Notes under the pieces: generated by a model
The model's database searches: none
Told to the model about the DNA's origin: nothing
The model's input: only the letters and a program-made list of their open reading frames with translations
Made by a program: the position numbers and the translations under genes
Assembly (NCBI RefSeq): GCF_004331695.1
Contig: NZ_SJSL01000002.1
Coordinates: 806,001 to 870,000 of the forward strand
Source: Pedobacter psychroterrae
Lineage (GTDB): Bacteria > Bacteroidota > Bacteroidia > Sphingobacteriales > Sphingobacteriaceae
Reading direction: 5' to 3'
DNA length: 64,000 nucleotides
Shown: in pieces, positions 52,576-61,378 of the stretch
Numbering within the stretch: position 1 is the stretch's first letter
How the letters are laid out: every line of letters begins with the position of its first letter

Positions 52576-53805
52576 ATGAAAAAATACCTTATTTTATTTG
52601 TTCCAGTTATTCTTTTGGTACTATCCTGCAAAAAGAATCAGGAAAAAGAAAACGGTTACACCGGAAAATCGCTTGTACTAACAGCTAAAGAACAGCAAAA
52701 AGCAGATAAAGACAATGAATTTACCTTTAAGCTGCTGAAGGAAGTAGCAGCAGACCTGCCGGGATCAAAGAATATGATGCTATCGCCACTGAGTGTAAGT
52801 ATGGCAGTGGGTATGACCAGCAATGGAGCCAATGGACAAACCCTGGAAGCCATCAGAAATACCATGCAATTCAGTGATTTTACGGAAGCAGAAGTGAATG
52901 CCTATTATCAAAAAATCATCACCGAATTACCGGAATTAGATCCAAAGGCGATATTGAACGTAGCCAATTCCATCTGGTACCGTAATGGATTTGAAGTGTT
53001 GCCTGCATTTTTAAAGACCAATAGTGACCATTACAAAGCCGAGGTTCAGGGTCTGGATTTCGCTAGCCCGGGTGCCAAAGACCAGATCAATAACTGGGTA
53101 AGCACCAATACCAATGGCAAGATTCCAACAATAATTGATCAGATCAGGGGAGATATGGTCATGTTTCTTATAAATGCCGTGTATTTCAAAAGCAACTGGA
53201 GCTCCAAGTTTGATAAGAATAAGACCGCAAAAGGAGACTTTCATTTGACTGTGCAGAACAAGGTACAGGCCGATTTTATGACTGCAATGCTGAAAATCAA
53301 TAGTTTTATTAATGCTGAAGCTTCGGTAATTGAGCTGCCTTATGGCAATAAAAGGTACAGTATGGTAATTGCTATGCCAACCGGAGCCACAACTGCAGGT
53401 ACACTGGCAGAGACACTAACTACTCAAAAATGGAACCAGTGGATGTCAGGTTTAAGGGAAGGTCAAAATGATATCAGGGTGCCAAAGTTCAAATTTGAAT
53501 ACGAGATTAAATTAAATGATCCGCTGACTGCCCTTGGTATGGGCAATGCTTTTTCAGATATGGCAGATTTTACCAGGTTGAGGAGCAATGGGAATTTGAA
53601 GATTGATGAGGTTAAACACAAAACATTTATTGAAGTAAATGAAGAGGGAACTGAAGCGGCTGCAGCTACTTCAGTAGGGATAGTGGAGACCTCAGCGCCA
53701 GCTCCGATCATGATAAACAGACCTTTTATTTTCGCTATACGTGAAATGAAAACAGGGTTGATATTGTTTACGGGGATAGTGAATAATCCCTTACTGGACA
53801 AATAA
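52576..53805 (+). CDS. Serpin-family protease inhibitor, lipoprotein
   Basis: A 409-residue serpin, rare in bacteria. Lipoprotein signal MKKYLILFVPVILLVLSC with Cys at residue 18. Serpin core motifs: NMMLSPLSVSMAVGMTSNGANGQTL, NAVYFKSNW, VIELPYGNKRYSMVIAMP, and the C-terminal INRPFIFAIREMKTGLILFTGIVNNP. The hinge of the reactive loop is inhibitory-type: GTEAAAATSV at residues 358-367, small residues at P12-P9. By spacing, P1 would be Thr372 with Ser373 as P1', pointing to elastase-like targets, an estimate only. Likely guards the cell surface against proteases. Confidence 0.92.
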   Translation: MKKYLILFVPVILLVLSCKKNQEKENGYTGKSLVLTAKEQQKADKDNEFTFKLLKEVAADLPGSKNMMLSPLSVSMAVGMTSNGANGQTLEAIRNTMQFSDFTEAEVNAYYQKIITELPELDPKAILNVANSIWYRNGFEVLPAFLKTNSDHYKAEVQGLDFASPGAKDQINNWVSTNTNGKIPTIIDQIRGDMVMFLINAVYFKSNWSSKFDKNKTAKGDFHLTVQNKVQADFMTAMLKINSFINAEASVIELPYGNKRYSMVIAMPTGATTAGTLAETLTTQKWNQWMSGLREGQNDIRVPKFKFEYEIKLNDPLTALGMGNAFSDMADFTRLRSNGNLKIDEVKHKTFIEVNEEGTEAAAATSVGIVETSAPAPIMINRPFIFAIREMKTGLILFTGIVNNPLLDK

Positions 53806-53828
53806 ATAAAAATAAATATCGGAAATTG

Positions 53829-53861
53829 TTTGCTCTCCCGTGTATATGTTATATACCTTTG
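53829..53861 (+). promoter_or_regulatory. Orphan promoter between the serpin and methyltransferase genes
   Basis: TTTG (53829-53832), 21 bases, TACCTTTG (53854-53861): a near-perfect Bacteroidota promoter with no protein-coding gene of normal size downstream on this strand before the terminator at 53902-53926. Confidence 0.55.
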
Positions 53862-53866
53862 TACCG

Positions 53867-53926
53867 AGAGCGTTAATTAATCAGTTAGATGGTTACTTAG
53901 AGGGTTGACGAAAGTCAACCCTTTTT
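53867..53926 (+). ncRNA. Candidate small RNA of about 60 bases
   Basis: From the expected start of the orphan promoter to the end of the terminator hairpin GGGTTGAC-GAAA-GTCAACCC (53902-53921) with T5. The AT-rich 5' part holds only a three-codon ORF. It may instead be a terminator for the serpin plus a fortuitous promoter. Unverified. Confidence 0.35.
53902..53926 (+). terminator. Rho-independent terminator
   Basis: Perfect 8-bp stem GGGTTGAC/GTCAACCC with a GAAA tetraloop and TTTTT. Ends transcripts from the serpin gene and from the orphan promoter. Confidence 0.85.
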
Positions 53927-53929
53927 GCG

Positions 53930-55117
53930 TTAATAATGCTGTAAGATCTCTGCCCCAATGATCAGATAACCGTCTTTACTGCTTTGTGTAAAGATTAGAA
54001 ATAGCTCGTCGTCGGGTTTGATCCTGTACTTTTTCACTAGCTGTTCTGCTTTATCGGGATAGTTTCTGGAAATGACACTGGCTTTAACCTGTTTGGATTT
54101 TTTTAATTCGCCTGTGCTGACCAGTTCTTTTATTTTAAATATCCTGCCTGGAAAATGCGGTTTTACCTCATCAGCGTGGTACAGCTGCGTCTGGCCATGC
54201 AGTTTTTTTAATCCATACCTGGAGGCAATCAGGTTAAATGCGCCGCTTTTTAACAGTGCTGTGTCAGGTTCGTACAAGAAGCCTGAGGAAGGCGTTGTTT
54301 CAAGCTGGACTGCTTCTTCAAGTTCCTCTCCTTTGTAAAAGGAAAATTCTTTTACTGCATCATTTAAGGTCACGGAAACAATTTTTGGTGCAGCTGGGGC
54401 ATTATTTTCCAATACCCACAACAGCTCTTTACATTCATTCCTGACACTTACTATGTGGATCTCTGTTACGTTTTTTAGTTCTTTTAAACCTGCGGTAATG
54501 TCCAGCAAGGGAGCGGTTTTGATAATGACACGCTGAGATTTGGCCAATAGCGGGCCGAGGTTTTCAACCACACTCGGTGTACAGTCTTTCAGCATAAATA
54601 CCTTTCCGGCAGTGCTTCTCCGTGCGGGATCTATATAGATGGTGCCAAATGTTTCTTTGACTGTACTGAGGTGCGCCAGGCCATCTGATGCGATAAAAAG
54701 CATGTTGTTTTGCTGCAGCATGCTGGCATTGTGTGCAGCGATCCCTGAAAGTTCTTCATTGATCTCGCAATGCGTAACCTGTACTACTTTGCGGGCAAAA
54801 AAGAGGGAGTCGATGCCGAACCCGCCGGTGAGGTCTATCAGGGTGTCACCTGTAGCAAGACCAGATTTATATAGGGCGGTGGTTTCGGAAGAGCATTGTT
54901 CTATAGAGAGCAAGGCAGGATAATAAATACCTTTGCAGGCATAAATGGAAGGCAGTTTGCGTACGGATTTCTTTTTGGCTGCGATCTGCGCTGCGAGTTC
55001 CCTGGCTTCAATACCGGGAAAAGGACTTTTGCCCATAGCTATTTTGTGTACATCGCCGGCCAGGTGGCTGTTGATGTATTCCTGTACTTCGCTATCTAAG
55101 ATCCTTTTGTTGAGCAA
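53930..55117 (-). CDS. Class I SAM-dependent methyltransferase with THUMP-like domain
   Basis: A 395-residue protein. A helical N-terminal 90 residues leads into a Rossmann methyltransferase core with motif I LIDLTGGFGIDSLFFA, the acidic motif VTHCEINEELSGIAAHN and IYIDPARRS (a DPxR-type catalytic region). A C-terminal THUMP-like part, about 300-395, ends in LFIFTQSSKDGYLIIGAEIL. Often annotated as RsmD-like or THUMP-like. RNA is the likely substrate, but target and position are unknown. It precedes lysC's end by 2 bases in the same direction, so it follows lysC in one operon. Confidence 0.86.
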   Translation of the reverse strand: MLNKRILDSEVQEYINSHLAGDVHKIAMGKSPFPGIEARELAAQIAAKKKSVRKLPSIYACKGIYYPALLSIEQCSSETTALYKSGLATGDTLIDLTGGFGIDSLFFARKVVQVTHCEINEELSGIAAHNASMLQQNNMLFIASDGLAHLSTVKETFGTIYIDPARRSTAGKVFMLKDCTPSVVENLGPLLAKSQRVIIKTAPLLDITAGLKELKNVTEIHIVSVRNECKELLWVLENNAPAAPKIVSVTLNDAVKEFSFYKGEELEEAVQLETTPSSGFLYEPDTALLKSGAFNLIASRYGLKKLHGQTQLYHADEVKPHFPGRIFKIKELVSTGELKKSKQVKASVISRNYPDKAEQLVKKYRIKPDDELFLIFTQSSKDGYLIIGAEILQHY

Positions 55118-55119
55118 AT

Positions 55120-56394
55120 CTATTCAGTAATTATTTTATCCCTCATTACGATCTGGCAGGTAGTCCTGCTTTTTACTTCCAGAATGATGTTTTTATTTAC
55201 CGTCACCCGGTCTATGGTCTGCTGGTTGTAATATCGGATGGTCACCAGTTCCAGTCCGGTATTGTACTTCACTTTGTAATGTACGGAAAGATCTGCGATC
55301 AGTGCGGCTAATTTGGCAGGGTCATGGTCAAAGCTGACAGAAAAGCTGATGGCAGAATTGAGCATGGTATTGATTTTGACCTTGTGCTTGTGAAAGAGGC
55401 TGAAAATATCGCTCAGGTTTTCTTCAATAATGAAAGAAAAGTCTTTAGGGAATATGGAGATCAGCGCCTGGTTTACTTTAAAAATAAAGGAGGGGACAGG
55501 CAGATGGTTGTCGGCCGAAGTAATGTCTGTACCCTCGGCTACTGGATCTAAAAACGAGCGCACATACAAGGGTATGTTCTTGTTTTGCAGGGGTTTTATT
55601 GTTTTGGGATGGATGATGGTAGCCCCATAGTAAGCAAGCTCAATCGCATCGTGGTAGGAGAGGCGGGGTATACGTTCCGTTTCGTCAAACCATTTGGGGT
55701 CGGCGTTTAGTACGCCCGGTACATCTTTCCAGATGGTCAGGCTGCTGGCATTTAAGCAGGCGCTAAATATGGCTGCTGAGTAGTCAGAACCATCCCTGCC
55801 CAGTGTGGTGGTAAAATTTTCACTGGTACTGCCGATGAAGCCCTGGGTAACGACGATAGTCTGTTCCAGTAAAGGGACTAGTTTTCTGAAGATTTCCTGT
55901 TCAGTCTTTTCCCAGTTCACGCGCCCTTCACGGTAGGTGTTGTCTGTATGAATGAAATTTCTTGCATCTGCCCAGGTTACGTTGCAGCCGGTTTTCTTTA
56001 GATAAGCCGCTACAATCTTGGTGGAAACGATCTCACCAATGGATACAATCTGATCGTAGATGTAATCAGGTGCATCGTTTGGTTCTTCTTCCAATAGCCA
56101 TTCTACTTCTACAAAAGAATTGGCGATGTCATTGTAAACCTGGTCATTCTGGTCGCTGAAAAGGTCGGTCAGGATGTTGAAATGGAAGGCCTTTACTTCT
56201 TCCAGCAACTGGTTGGTATTGTCCTGCTGCTCCAGGTAAGCATGGGTCAGCTCTTCCAGTTTATTGGTTATTTTGCCCATGGCAGATACGACGATGAGCA
56301 GTTCTTTCTGCTCCTGGCTTGCTACGATAGCTGCCAGGTTTATTACTCCAGGTGCATCTTTTACCGACGCTCCTCCAAATTTATATACCTCCAT
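55120..56394 (-). CDS. lysC: Aspartate kinase, monofunctional
   Basis: First step of the aspartate family (Lys, Thr, Met). 424 residues: N-terminal KFGGASVKDAPGV (usual KFGGTS), IVVSAMGKITNKL, then TLGRDGSDYSAAIFSACLNA and TIWKDVPGVLNADPKW, and YGATIIHPKTIKPLQ. The last 130 residues form tandem ACT domains for feedback control. No homoserine dehydrogenase is fused; the separate hom gene at 27.9 kb supplies that. Downstream THUMP-like gene starts 2 bases after. Confidence 0.94.
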   Translation of the reverse strand: MEVYKFGGASVKDAPGVINLAAIVASQEQKELLIVVSAMGKITNKLEELTHAYLEQQDNTNQLLEEVKAFHFNILTDLFSDQNDQVYNDIANSFVEVEWLLEEEPNDAPDYIYDQIVSIGEIVSTKIVAAYLKKTGCNVTWADARNFIHTDNTYREGRVNWEKTEQEIFRKLVPLLEQTIVVTQGFIGSTSENFTTTLGRDGSDYSAAIFSACLNASSLTIWKDVPGVLNADPKWFDETERIPRLSYHDAIELAYYGATIIHPKTIKPLQNKNIPLYVRSFLDPVAEGTDITSADNHLPVPSFIFKVNQALISIFPKDFSFIIEENLSDIFSLFHKHKVKINTMLNSAISFSVSFDHDPAKLAALIADLSVHYKVKYNTGLELVTIRYYNQQTIDRVTVNKNIILEVKSRTTCQIVMRDKIITE

Positions 56395-56414
56395 TAAATG
56401 CTAATTTCTTCATG

Positions 56415-56879
56415 CTACTTTAAGATTTGATCTTTGGATAAGGAGGCATTTAGCCATCCTTCTTCCAGATGTGCCTGGTATTTATTGTAAAAATTAAGTG
56501 CAGGCTCGTTCCAGTCCAGCACTTGCCATACCATGCCGTTGTAGTTTTTGTCTTTAGCCTCCCGGATCACGGTATCAAAAAGCATTGTTCCAAGGCCATT
56601 GCCCCGTTGCACTTCCGTTACGATAAAATCTTCCAGATACAGGCGGCAGCCCTTCCAGGTCGAGTACCTGACATAATAAAGCGCAAAGCCCTCAATTTTG
56701 CCAGCTACCTCGGCTACAAAAGCTTTCCATACTTTATCGGGCCCAAAGCCGGCAGCTGCAAATTCCTCCAGCGTAACGGTTACTTCTTCGGGAGCCCGTT
56801 CATATACCGCCAGTTCGTTGATCAGTTCCAGTATTCTCGGGCAATCCCGTTCTTCTGCTACTCTTATATTGATGTTCAT
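56415..56879 (-). CDS. GNAT family N-acetyltransferase
   Basis: A 154-residue single GNAT domain: INIRVAEERDCPRILELINELA at the start, the acetyl-CoA loop VQRGNGLGTMLF (R/Q-x-x-G-x-G/A) and the late LNFYNKYQAHLEEGW. The close resemblance of GCRLYLEDFIVTEVQRGNGLG to spermidine/diamine acetyltransferase-like proteins suggests a small amine substrate but does not prove it. Its ATG overlaps the stop of yggS by one base. Confidence 0.87.
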   Translation of the reverse strand: MNINIRVAEERDCPRILELINELAVYERAPEEVTVTLEEFAAAGFGPDKVWKAFVAEVAGKIEGFALYYVRYSTWKGCRLYLEDFIVTEVQRGNGLGTMLFDTVIREAKDKNYNGMVWQVLDWNEPALNFYNKYQAHLEEGWLNASLSKDQILK

Positions 56880-57565
56880 CAGGCTTTGAAATGTTTAATC
56901 ACTCTTTTACCAAAAATACTGCTACCGATCCTTACCATGGTGCTTCCGGCTTCTATGGCCAGTCTGTAATCGCCAGACATGCCCATAGATACCTCTTTGA
57001 AGGTGTCGTCCTTTCTAAAGAAACTAAGCTTGATGCCATCAAAAAGCACTTTGAGTTCGGTAAACTCATCATTGGTCTGTTTCTCCGTTGCGTTGTTGCT
57101 GGCAATACCCATCAGTCCGGTTATGCGGATGTTTTTTAGTGCAGCATATTCTTCAGACCTGAGCAGTTCTATGACTTCGTCAAATCCCAGACCAAATTTG
57201 GTATCTTCATCGGCAATATAGATCTGCAGCAGGCAATCTATTACCCTGTTGTGTTTTTTAGCCTGTTTGTTTATTTCTATCAGGAGCTTCAGGCTGTCTA
57301 CAGATTGGATGCAGCTGATGAAAGGCGCAATGTATTTTACCTTATTGCTCTGCAGATGGCCAATTAAGTGCCATTCAATATCGCCCGGCAACTCCACCTG
57401 TTTATCCACCAGTTCCTGTACAATGTTTTCGCCAAATATTCTTTGTCCGGCATTGTACGCTTCCATAATGGCATCGGGCTGCTGGTATTTAGATACTGCG
57501 ATCAATTGTACCTGTTCGCCATCCAATTCGTTTTTATATTTTAATAAGTTATCCGCTATACTCAT
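56879..57565 (-). CDS. YggS family pyridoxal phosphate homeostasis protein
   Basis: A 228-residue PLP-binding alanine racemase-fold protein of the YggS/PLPBP family: LIAVSKYQQPD with PLP Lys26, FGENIVQELVDK, IEWHLIGHLQSNKVK, and the C-terminal EVSMGMSGDYRLAIEAGSTMVRIGSSIFG. It buffers PLP and influences amino acid pools, with no enzyme activity established. Upstream partner of the GNAT gene and lysC on the same strand. Confidence 0.94.
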   Translation of the reverse strand: MSIADNLLKYKNELDGEQVQLIAVSKYQQPDAIMEAYNAGQRIFGENIVQELVDKQVELPGDIEWHLIGHLQSNKVKYIAPFISCIQSVDSLKLLIEINKQAKKHNRVIDCLLQIYIADEDTKFGLGFDEVIELLRSEEYAALKNIRITGLMGIASNNATEKQTNDEFTELKVLFDGIKLSFFRKDDTFKEVSMGMSGDYRLAIEAGSTMVRIGSSIFGKRVIKHFKA

Positions 57566-57634
57566 TTATCAGTATTTTTGGTAAAATTAACAACCTTAGG
57601 CCAATTGTCTAAGAAATAATCATGTTTTAATAGA

Positions 57635-58219
57635 ATGAAGAACTTCATCTACCTAGTTTTTGTTTTTTTACTGGCAGCTTCCTGTAAACCCGGGATACCG
57701 AATGACATCATAGAGCCGGATAAAATGGCGCTTGTATTGCATGATATACACCTGGCAGATGCGTATCTGCAGACAATTTATGTTCCAGATTCGGCAAAGA
57801 AAACTGCATCAGCCTTTTATGGAGGGATTTATAAGAAGTTTGAGATCGATTCTGCACTGTACCAGAAAAGCCTGGATTATTATTTGATAAACCCGAGGGT
57901 GATGAACGGAATCTATGAAAAAGTAACAGCAGAACTAACGAAGGAAAAGACAGTAATTACGCGGATAGATTCCATAGAATATGCTAAGGAATTGAAGATC
58001 CGCCAGAAGAAGATGAAGGCAGATTCGGTAAAACGGGCTGATTCTGTGAAGAAGTCCCTGTTGATCAAGAACAAAGATTCGCTTAAGAAAGCGCTTAAAA
58101 AATCATTAAAGATTAAGAAGGCAGACTCTCTGAAAAAGGCCAGTGAAGCCAGGAAACTGAGAATAAAAAGACGGACCGAACTGTTGAAGGGTGTCGTTCC
58201 GGTAAAGATTAAAAACTAA
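57635..58219 (+). CDS. DUF4296-type lipoprotein with Lys-rich tail
   Basis: A 194-residue lipoprotein: signal with Cys17 (FVFLLAASCKPG), then a helical DUF4296-type domain at about 25-110 (MALVLHDIHLADAYLQT; SALYQKSLDYYLINP). The final 75 residues are almost only Lys, Ser, Asp, Leu and Arg with repeating KADS/RADS-VKK and KDSLKKA units, a long charged helix. Family membership is by pattern and function is unknown. mutS2 follows after 21 bases. Confidence 0.78.
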   Translation: MKNFIYLVFVFLLAASCKPGIPNDIIEPDKMALVLHDIHLADAYLQTIYVPDSAKKTASAFYGGIYKKFEIDSALYQKSLDYYLINPRVMNGIYEKVTAELTKEKTVITRIDSIEYAKELKIRQKKMKADSVKRADSVKKSLLIKNKDSLKKALKKSLKIKKADSLKKASEARKLRIKRRTELLKGVVPVKIKN

Positions 58220-58240
58220 AATAAGAAAGATTAGTAAAGT

Positions 58241-60613
58241 ATGTTATATCCGGAGAATTGTTTGGAGCGTTTGGGGTTTAATGAGGTAAAACAGCTTATA
58301 TACAAACATTGTCTGAGCCCGATGGGCCAGCAGATGGTGGGTAAGATGCAGGTGATGAACAAGTTTGATCAGATCAATAAATTTTTGAGGCAGACCTATG
58401 AGTTTAAAAGTATCCTGCAAAATCAGGAACCGCTGCAAATCAGTACATTTTTTGACATCAAGAGCCTGGCAGATAAGATCAGGGTGGAAGGTACTTACCT
58501 GGTAGAGGAGGAGTTGCACCAGATGTATGCTTCGCTGCTGACGGTATTTGCTGTTTTGCGGTTCTTTGATGAACGTAAAGATGTTTATCCGAACCTGGAG
58601 GCGCTGTTTGAGCACCTTCCGGTAGAGAAGAATATTTTGAAACGGATTGAGACGGTGCTGGATCCTAAGGGGAAAATCAAGCCAAATGCTTCTCCCATGC
58701 TGCAGCAGATAATTGCTGAAATAGCCAAAGCGGAGCAGGATGTGAGGAAGCGGATGGATTCCATCTATAAGCAGGCAGTCAGCAACAACTGGGTGGCTGA
58801 TGGCAGCCTGACCATACGTGACGGCAGGATGTGTATTCCTGTTCTGGCCGAAAATAAACGGAAGCTAAAGGGATTTATACATGATGAATCGGCAAGCGGA
58901 CAGACGGTATACATAGAACCGGAGGAAGTATTTACGCTGAACAATAAGTTGCGGGACCTGGAGTTTGACAAGCGCAGGGAAATCATCAAAATCCTCATAG
59001 CACTGACAGATGACCTAAGGCCTTATACGCATTTACTGCTTTCTTATCATGGTTTTCTTACCAAGCTGGATTTTGTGAGGGCAAAAGCGTTGTTTGCGAT
59101 TGACGTGGAGGCCGATATGCCTGTGCTGATCAAAGAAGCCAAAACGAAGCTGGTCAATGCACGTCATCCCTTGCTGCACCTTTCCTTTAAGGAAGACCGT
59201 AAAACAGTAGTGCCTTTAAATATTCATATCAATGAGCATTTGAGGATTGTATTGGTGTCTGGGCCCAATGCAGGTGGGAAATCGGTATGTATGAAGACCG
59301 TTGGGTTACTGCAACTAATGGTGCAATCGGGACTGCTAATTCCGGTGCATGAATCGTCTGAGGTTGGTGTTTTTGACCAGATCTTTGCCGATATCGGGGA
59401 TGATCAGTCGATAGAAAGCGACCTGAGTACTTACAGTGCGCACCTCACGAAGATGCGTTATTTTGTGGCACATGCTACGCCAAAATCGCTGGTGCTGATA
59501 GATGAGTTTGGTACAGGTACCGACCCGCAGTTTGGCGGCCCTATGGCCGAAGCAGTACTGGAAGTGCTGAACAATAAAAAGGCAAGGGGCGTAATCACTA
59601 CCCATTACTCCAATTTGAAGTTGTTTGCAGGCAATACCCCCGGACTGGAAAACGCGTCCATGTTGTTTGATAACGACCGGATGAAGCCCATGTATGTGCT
59701 GGAAATAGGCAAACCGGGTAGTTCTTATGCTTTTGAAATAGCACAAAATATTGGCTTGCAGAAAGAAGTGCTGGAATTGGCGCGTTTGAAAACCGGAACC
59801 AATCAGAACAGGATAGACAGTTTGCTGGTGGACTTAGAGCGAGAGAAAAAGCAGATTTATGATACGAAAATACACCTGGCCAATCAGCAGAACAAAGTGA
59901 AGAACCTGGTGGCAGAGAATGAAAAGCTAAAGCTGTTCCTGGATGAGAACCGAAAGATACTGATCAAGGAGGCCAAGCTGGAGGCACAGGCCATCATTAA
60001 GAATGCCAATAAGTTGGTAGAGAATACCATAGCAGAGATTAAAGAAAAGCAAGCAGATAAGGTGGTGACTAAAGAGCTGCGCCAAAACCTGCATAAGCAA
60101 TTGGTGCAGCACCATGTAAAGGAAGAGAAAAAGCCGGAGCCTGTTTCGGTACTGAATACACCTATTGAGGTGGGCGACTGGGTGCAGCTGAACAATTCGG
60201 AGACCACCGGTCAGGTACTGGAGATCAACCGTGATAACCTTGTTTTGGCATTGGGCGACCTGCGCTCTGTATTGAAAAAGAACAGGGTGCATAAGATCTC
60301 TAATAAGCAGGCTAAAAAAGCGGTACAGGCCAATTCCTATACAGGAAGTATTTCTGAAGCAATTGGTAGTTTTACCGCCGAACTGGATCTTCGTGGTATG
60401 CGCGGCGACAATGCCCTGCATGAAGTAGAGAAGTATTTGGATAAATCTATCATGCTGGGTTTTCCGTTTATTAAGCTCATCCACGGAAAAGGAGATGGGA
60501 TACTGAGAAAACTGATCAGGGAATACCTTAAAAAATACAGTCAGGTAAACAGGGTAGAGGATGAGCATGCTGATAGAGGAGGCGATGGCATCACCTATGT
60601 TTATTTTAATTAG
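58241..60613 (+). CDS. mutS2: Endonuclease MutS2
   Basis: MutS paralogue that lacks mismatch-binding domain I. 790 residues: core and clamp (about 1-300), ATPase with Walker A GPNAGGKS at 341-348, Walker B LVLIDEFGTGTDPQFGG, a coiled-coil linker (about 520-620), a KOW-like part and a C-terminal Smr nuclease domain from about 705 (LDLRGMRGDNALHEVEKYLD ... KLIHGKGDGILR). Roles reported for the family are suppression of recombination and ribosome rescue. Smr HGKG and LDLRG motifs are intact. Confidence 0.95.
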   Translation: MLYPENCLERLGFNEVKQLIYKHCLSPMGQQMVGKMQVMNKFDQINKFLRQTYEFKSILQNQEPLQISTFFDIKSLADKIRVEGTYLVEEELHQMYASLLTVFAVLRFFDERKDVYPNLEALFEHLPVEKNILKRIETVLDPKGKIKPNASPMLQQIIAEIAKAEQDVRKRMDSIYKQAVSNNWVADGSLTIRDGRMCIPVLAENKRKLKGFIHDESASGQTVYIEPEEVFTLNNKLRDLEFDKRREIIKILIALTDDLRPYTHLLLSYHGFLTKLDFVRAKALFAIDVEADMPVLIKEAKTKLVNARHPLLHLSFKEDRKTVVPLNIHINEHLRIVLVSGPNAGGKSVCMKTVGLLQLMVQSGLLIPVHESSEVGVFDQIFADIGDDQSIESDLSTYSAHLTKMRYFVAHATPKSLVLIDEFGTGTDPQFGGPMAEAVLEVLNNKKARGVITTHYSNLKLFAGNTPGLENASMLFDNDRMKPMYVLEIGKPGSSYAFEIAQNIGLQKEVLELARLKTGTNQNRIDSLLVDLEREKKQIYDTKIHLANQQNKVKNLVAENEKLKLFLDENRKILIKEAKLEAQAIIKNANKLVENTIAEIKEKQADKVVTKELRQNLHKQLVQHHVKEEKKPEPVSVLNTPIEVGDWVQLNNSETTGQVLEINRDNLVLALGDLRSVLKKNRVHKISNKQAKKAVQANSYTGSISEAIGSFTAELDLRGMRGDNALHEVEKYLDKSIMLGFPFIKLIHGKGDGILRKLIREYLKKYSQVNRVEDEHADRGGDGITYVYFN

Positions 60614-60669
60614 TTTTTATTAGGGTCTAAGCCCATTTATAGTATAATTTAGCCAACAAAACTTTTAGT

Positions 60670-61371
60670 ATGATAAATAAGGTTGTTTCAGGTGCTAAAG
60701 AGGCCATAAGAGATATTGAAGACGGGCATACCTTGATGCTGGGCGGATTTGGTCTGTGCGGAATTCCGGAGAATTGTATCAATGCGTTGGTAGAGAAGGA
60801 TGTAAAGGAGCTGACTTGTATCTCTAACAATGCAGGAGTAGATGATTTTGGGATCGGCCTAATGCTTCATAAGCACCAGGTAAAGAAAATGATCGCTTCG
60901 TATGTAGGAGAAAATGCTGAGTTTGAACGTCAGTTGCTGAGTGGTGAACTGGAAGTAGAACTGGTACCGCAGGGAACGCTTGCTACGCGATGTATGGCTG
61001 CCGGATACGGAATGCCCGTAATATATACGCCTGCAGGAGTGGGGACTGAAGTAGCAGAAGGTAAAGAAGTCAGGAATTTTAATGGCAAAGATTACCTGAT
61101 GGAATATGCTTTTGAAGCAGACTTTGCCATTGTAAAAGCCTGGAAAGGCGATACTGCGGGCAACCTGATCTACCGTTCTACCAGCCGTAATTTTAATCCG
61201 GTAATGGCCATGGCCGGTAAGGTGACCATTGCTGAAGTGGAGGAACTGGTAGCGGCGGGCCAACTGGATCCCGACCATATCCATACACCAGGGGTATATG
61301 TACACCGTATTTTTCAGGGGCAGGATTATGAAAAGAGAATCGAGCAGCGTACTGTAAGGACCAAAAACTAA
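60670..61371 (+). CDS. scoA: 3-oxoacid CoA-transferase subunit A
   Basis: A 233-residue alpha subunit. Family signature [16 protein letters not shown] near residue 25, then [43 protein letters not shown] and the glycine-rich [15 protein letters not shown]. Transfers CoA between succinyl-CoA and acetoacetate. The catalytic Glu lies in subunit B. Subunit B starts 7 bases after the stop, so both are one operon. A -7-like box TAATTTAG lies just upstream with one mismatch. Substrate range could also include butyryl-type acids. Confidence 0.94.
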   Translation: MINKVVSGAKEAIRDIEDGHTLMLGGFGLCGIPENCINALVEKDVKELTCISNNAGVDDFGIGLMLHKHQVKKMIASYVGENAEFERQLLSGELEVELVPQGTLATRCMAAGYGMPVIYTPAGVGTEVAEGKEVRNFNGKDYLMEYAFEADFAIVKAWKGDTAGNLIYRSTSRNFNPVMAMAGKVTIAEVEELVAAGQLDPDHIHTPGVYVHRIFQGQDYEKRIEQRTVRTKN

Positions 61372-61378
61372 ATTATTT

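Noticed and set aside
59927..60568. 213-codon minus-strand frame inside mutS2
   Set aside because: mutS2 motifs (Smr domain) cover this stretch on the plus strand.
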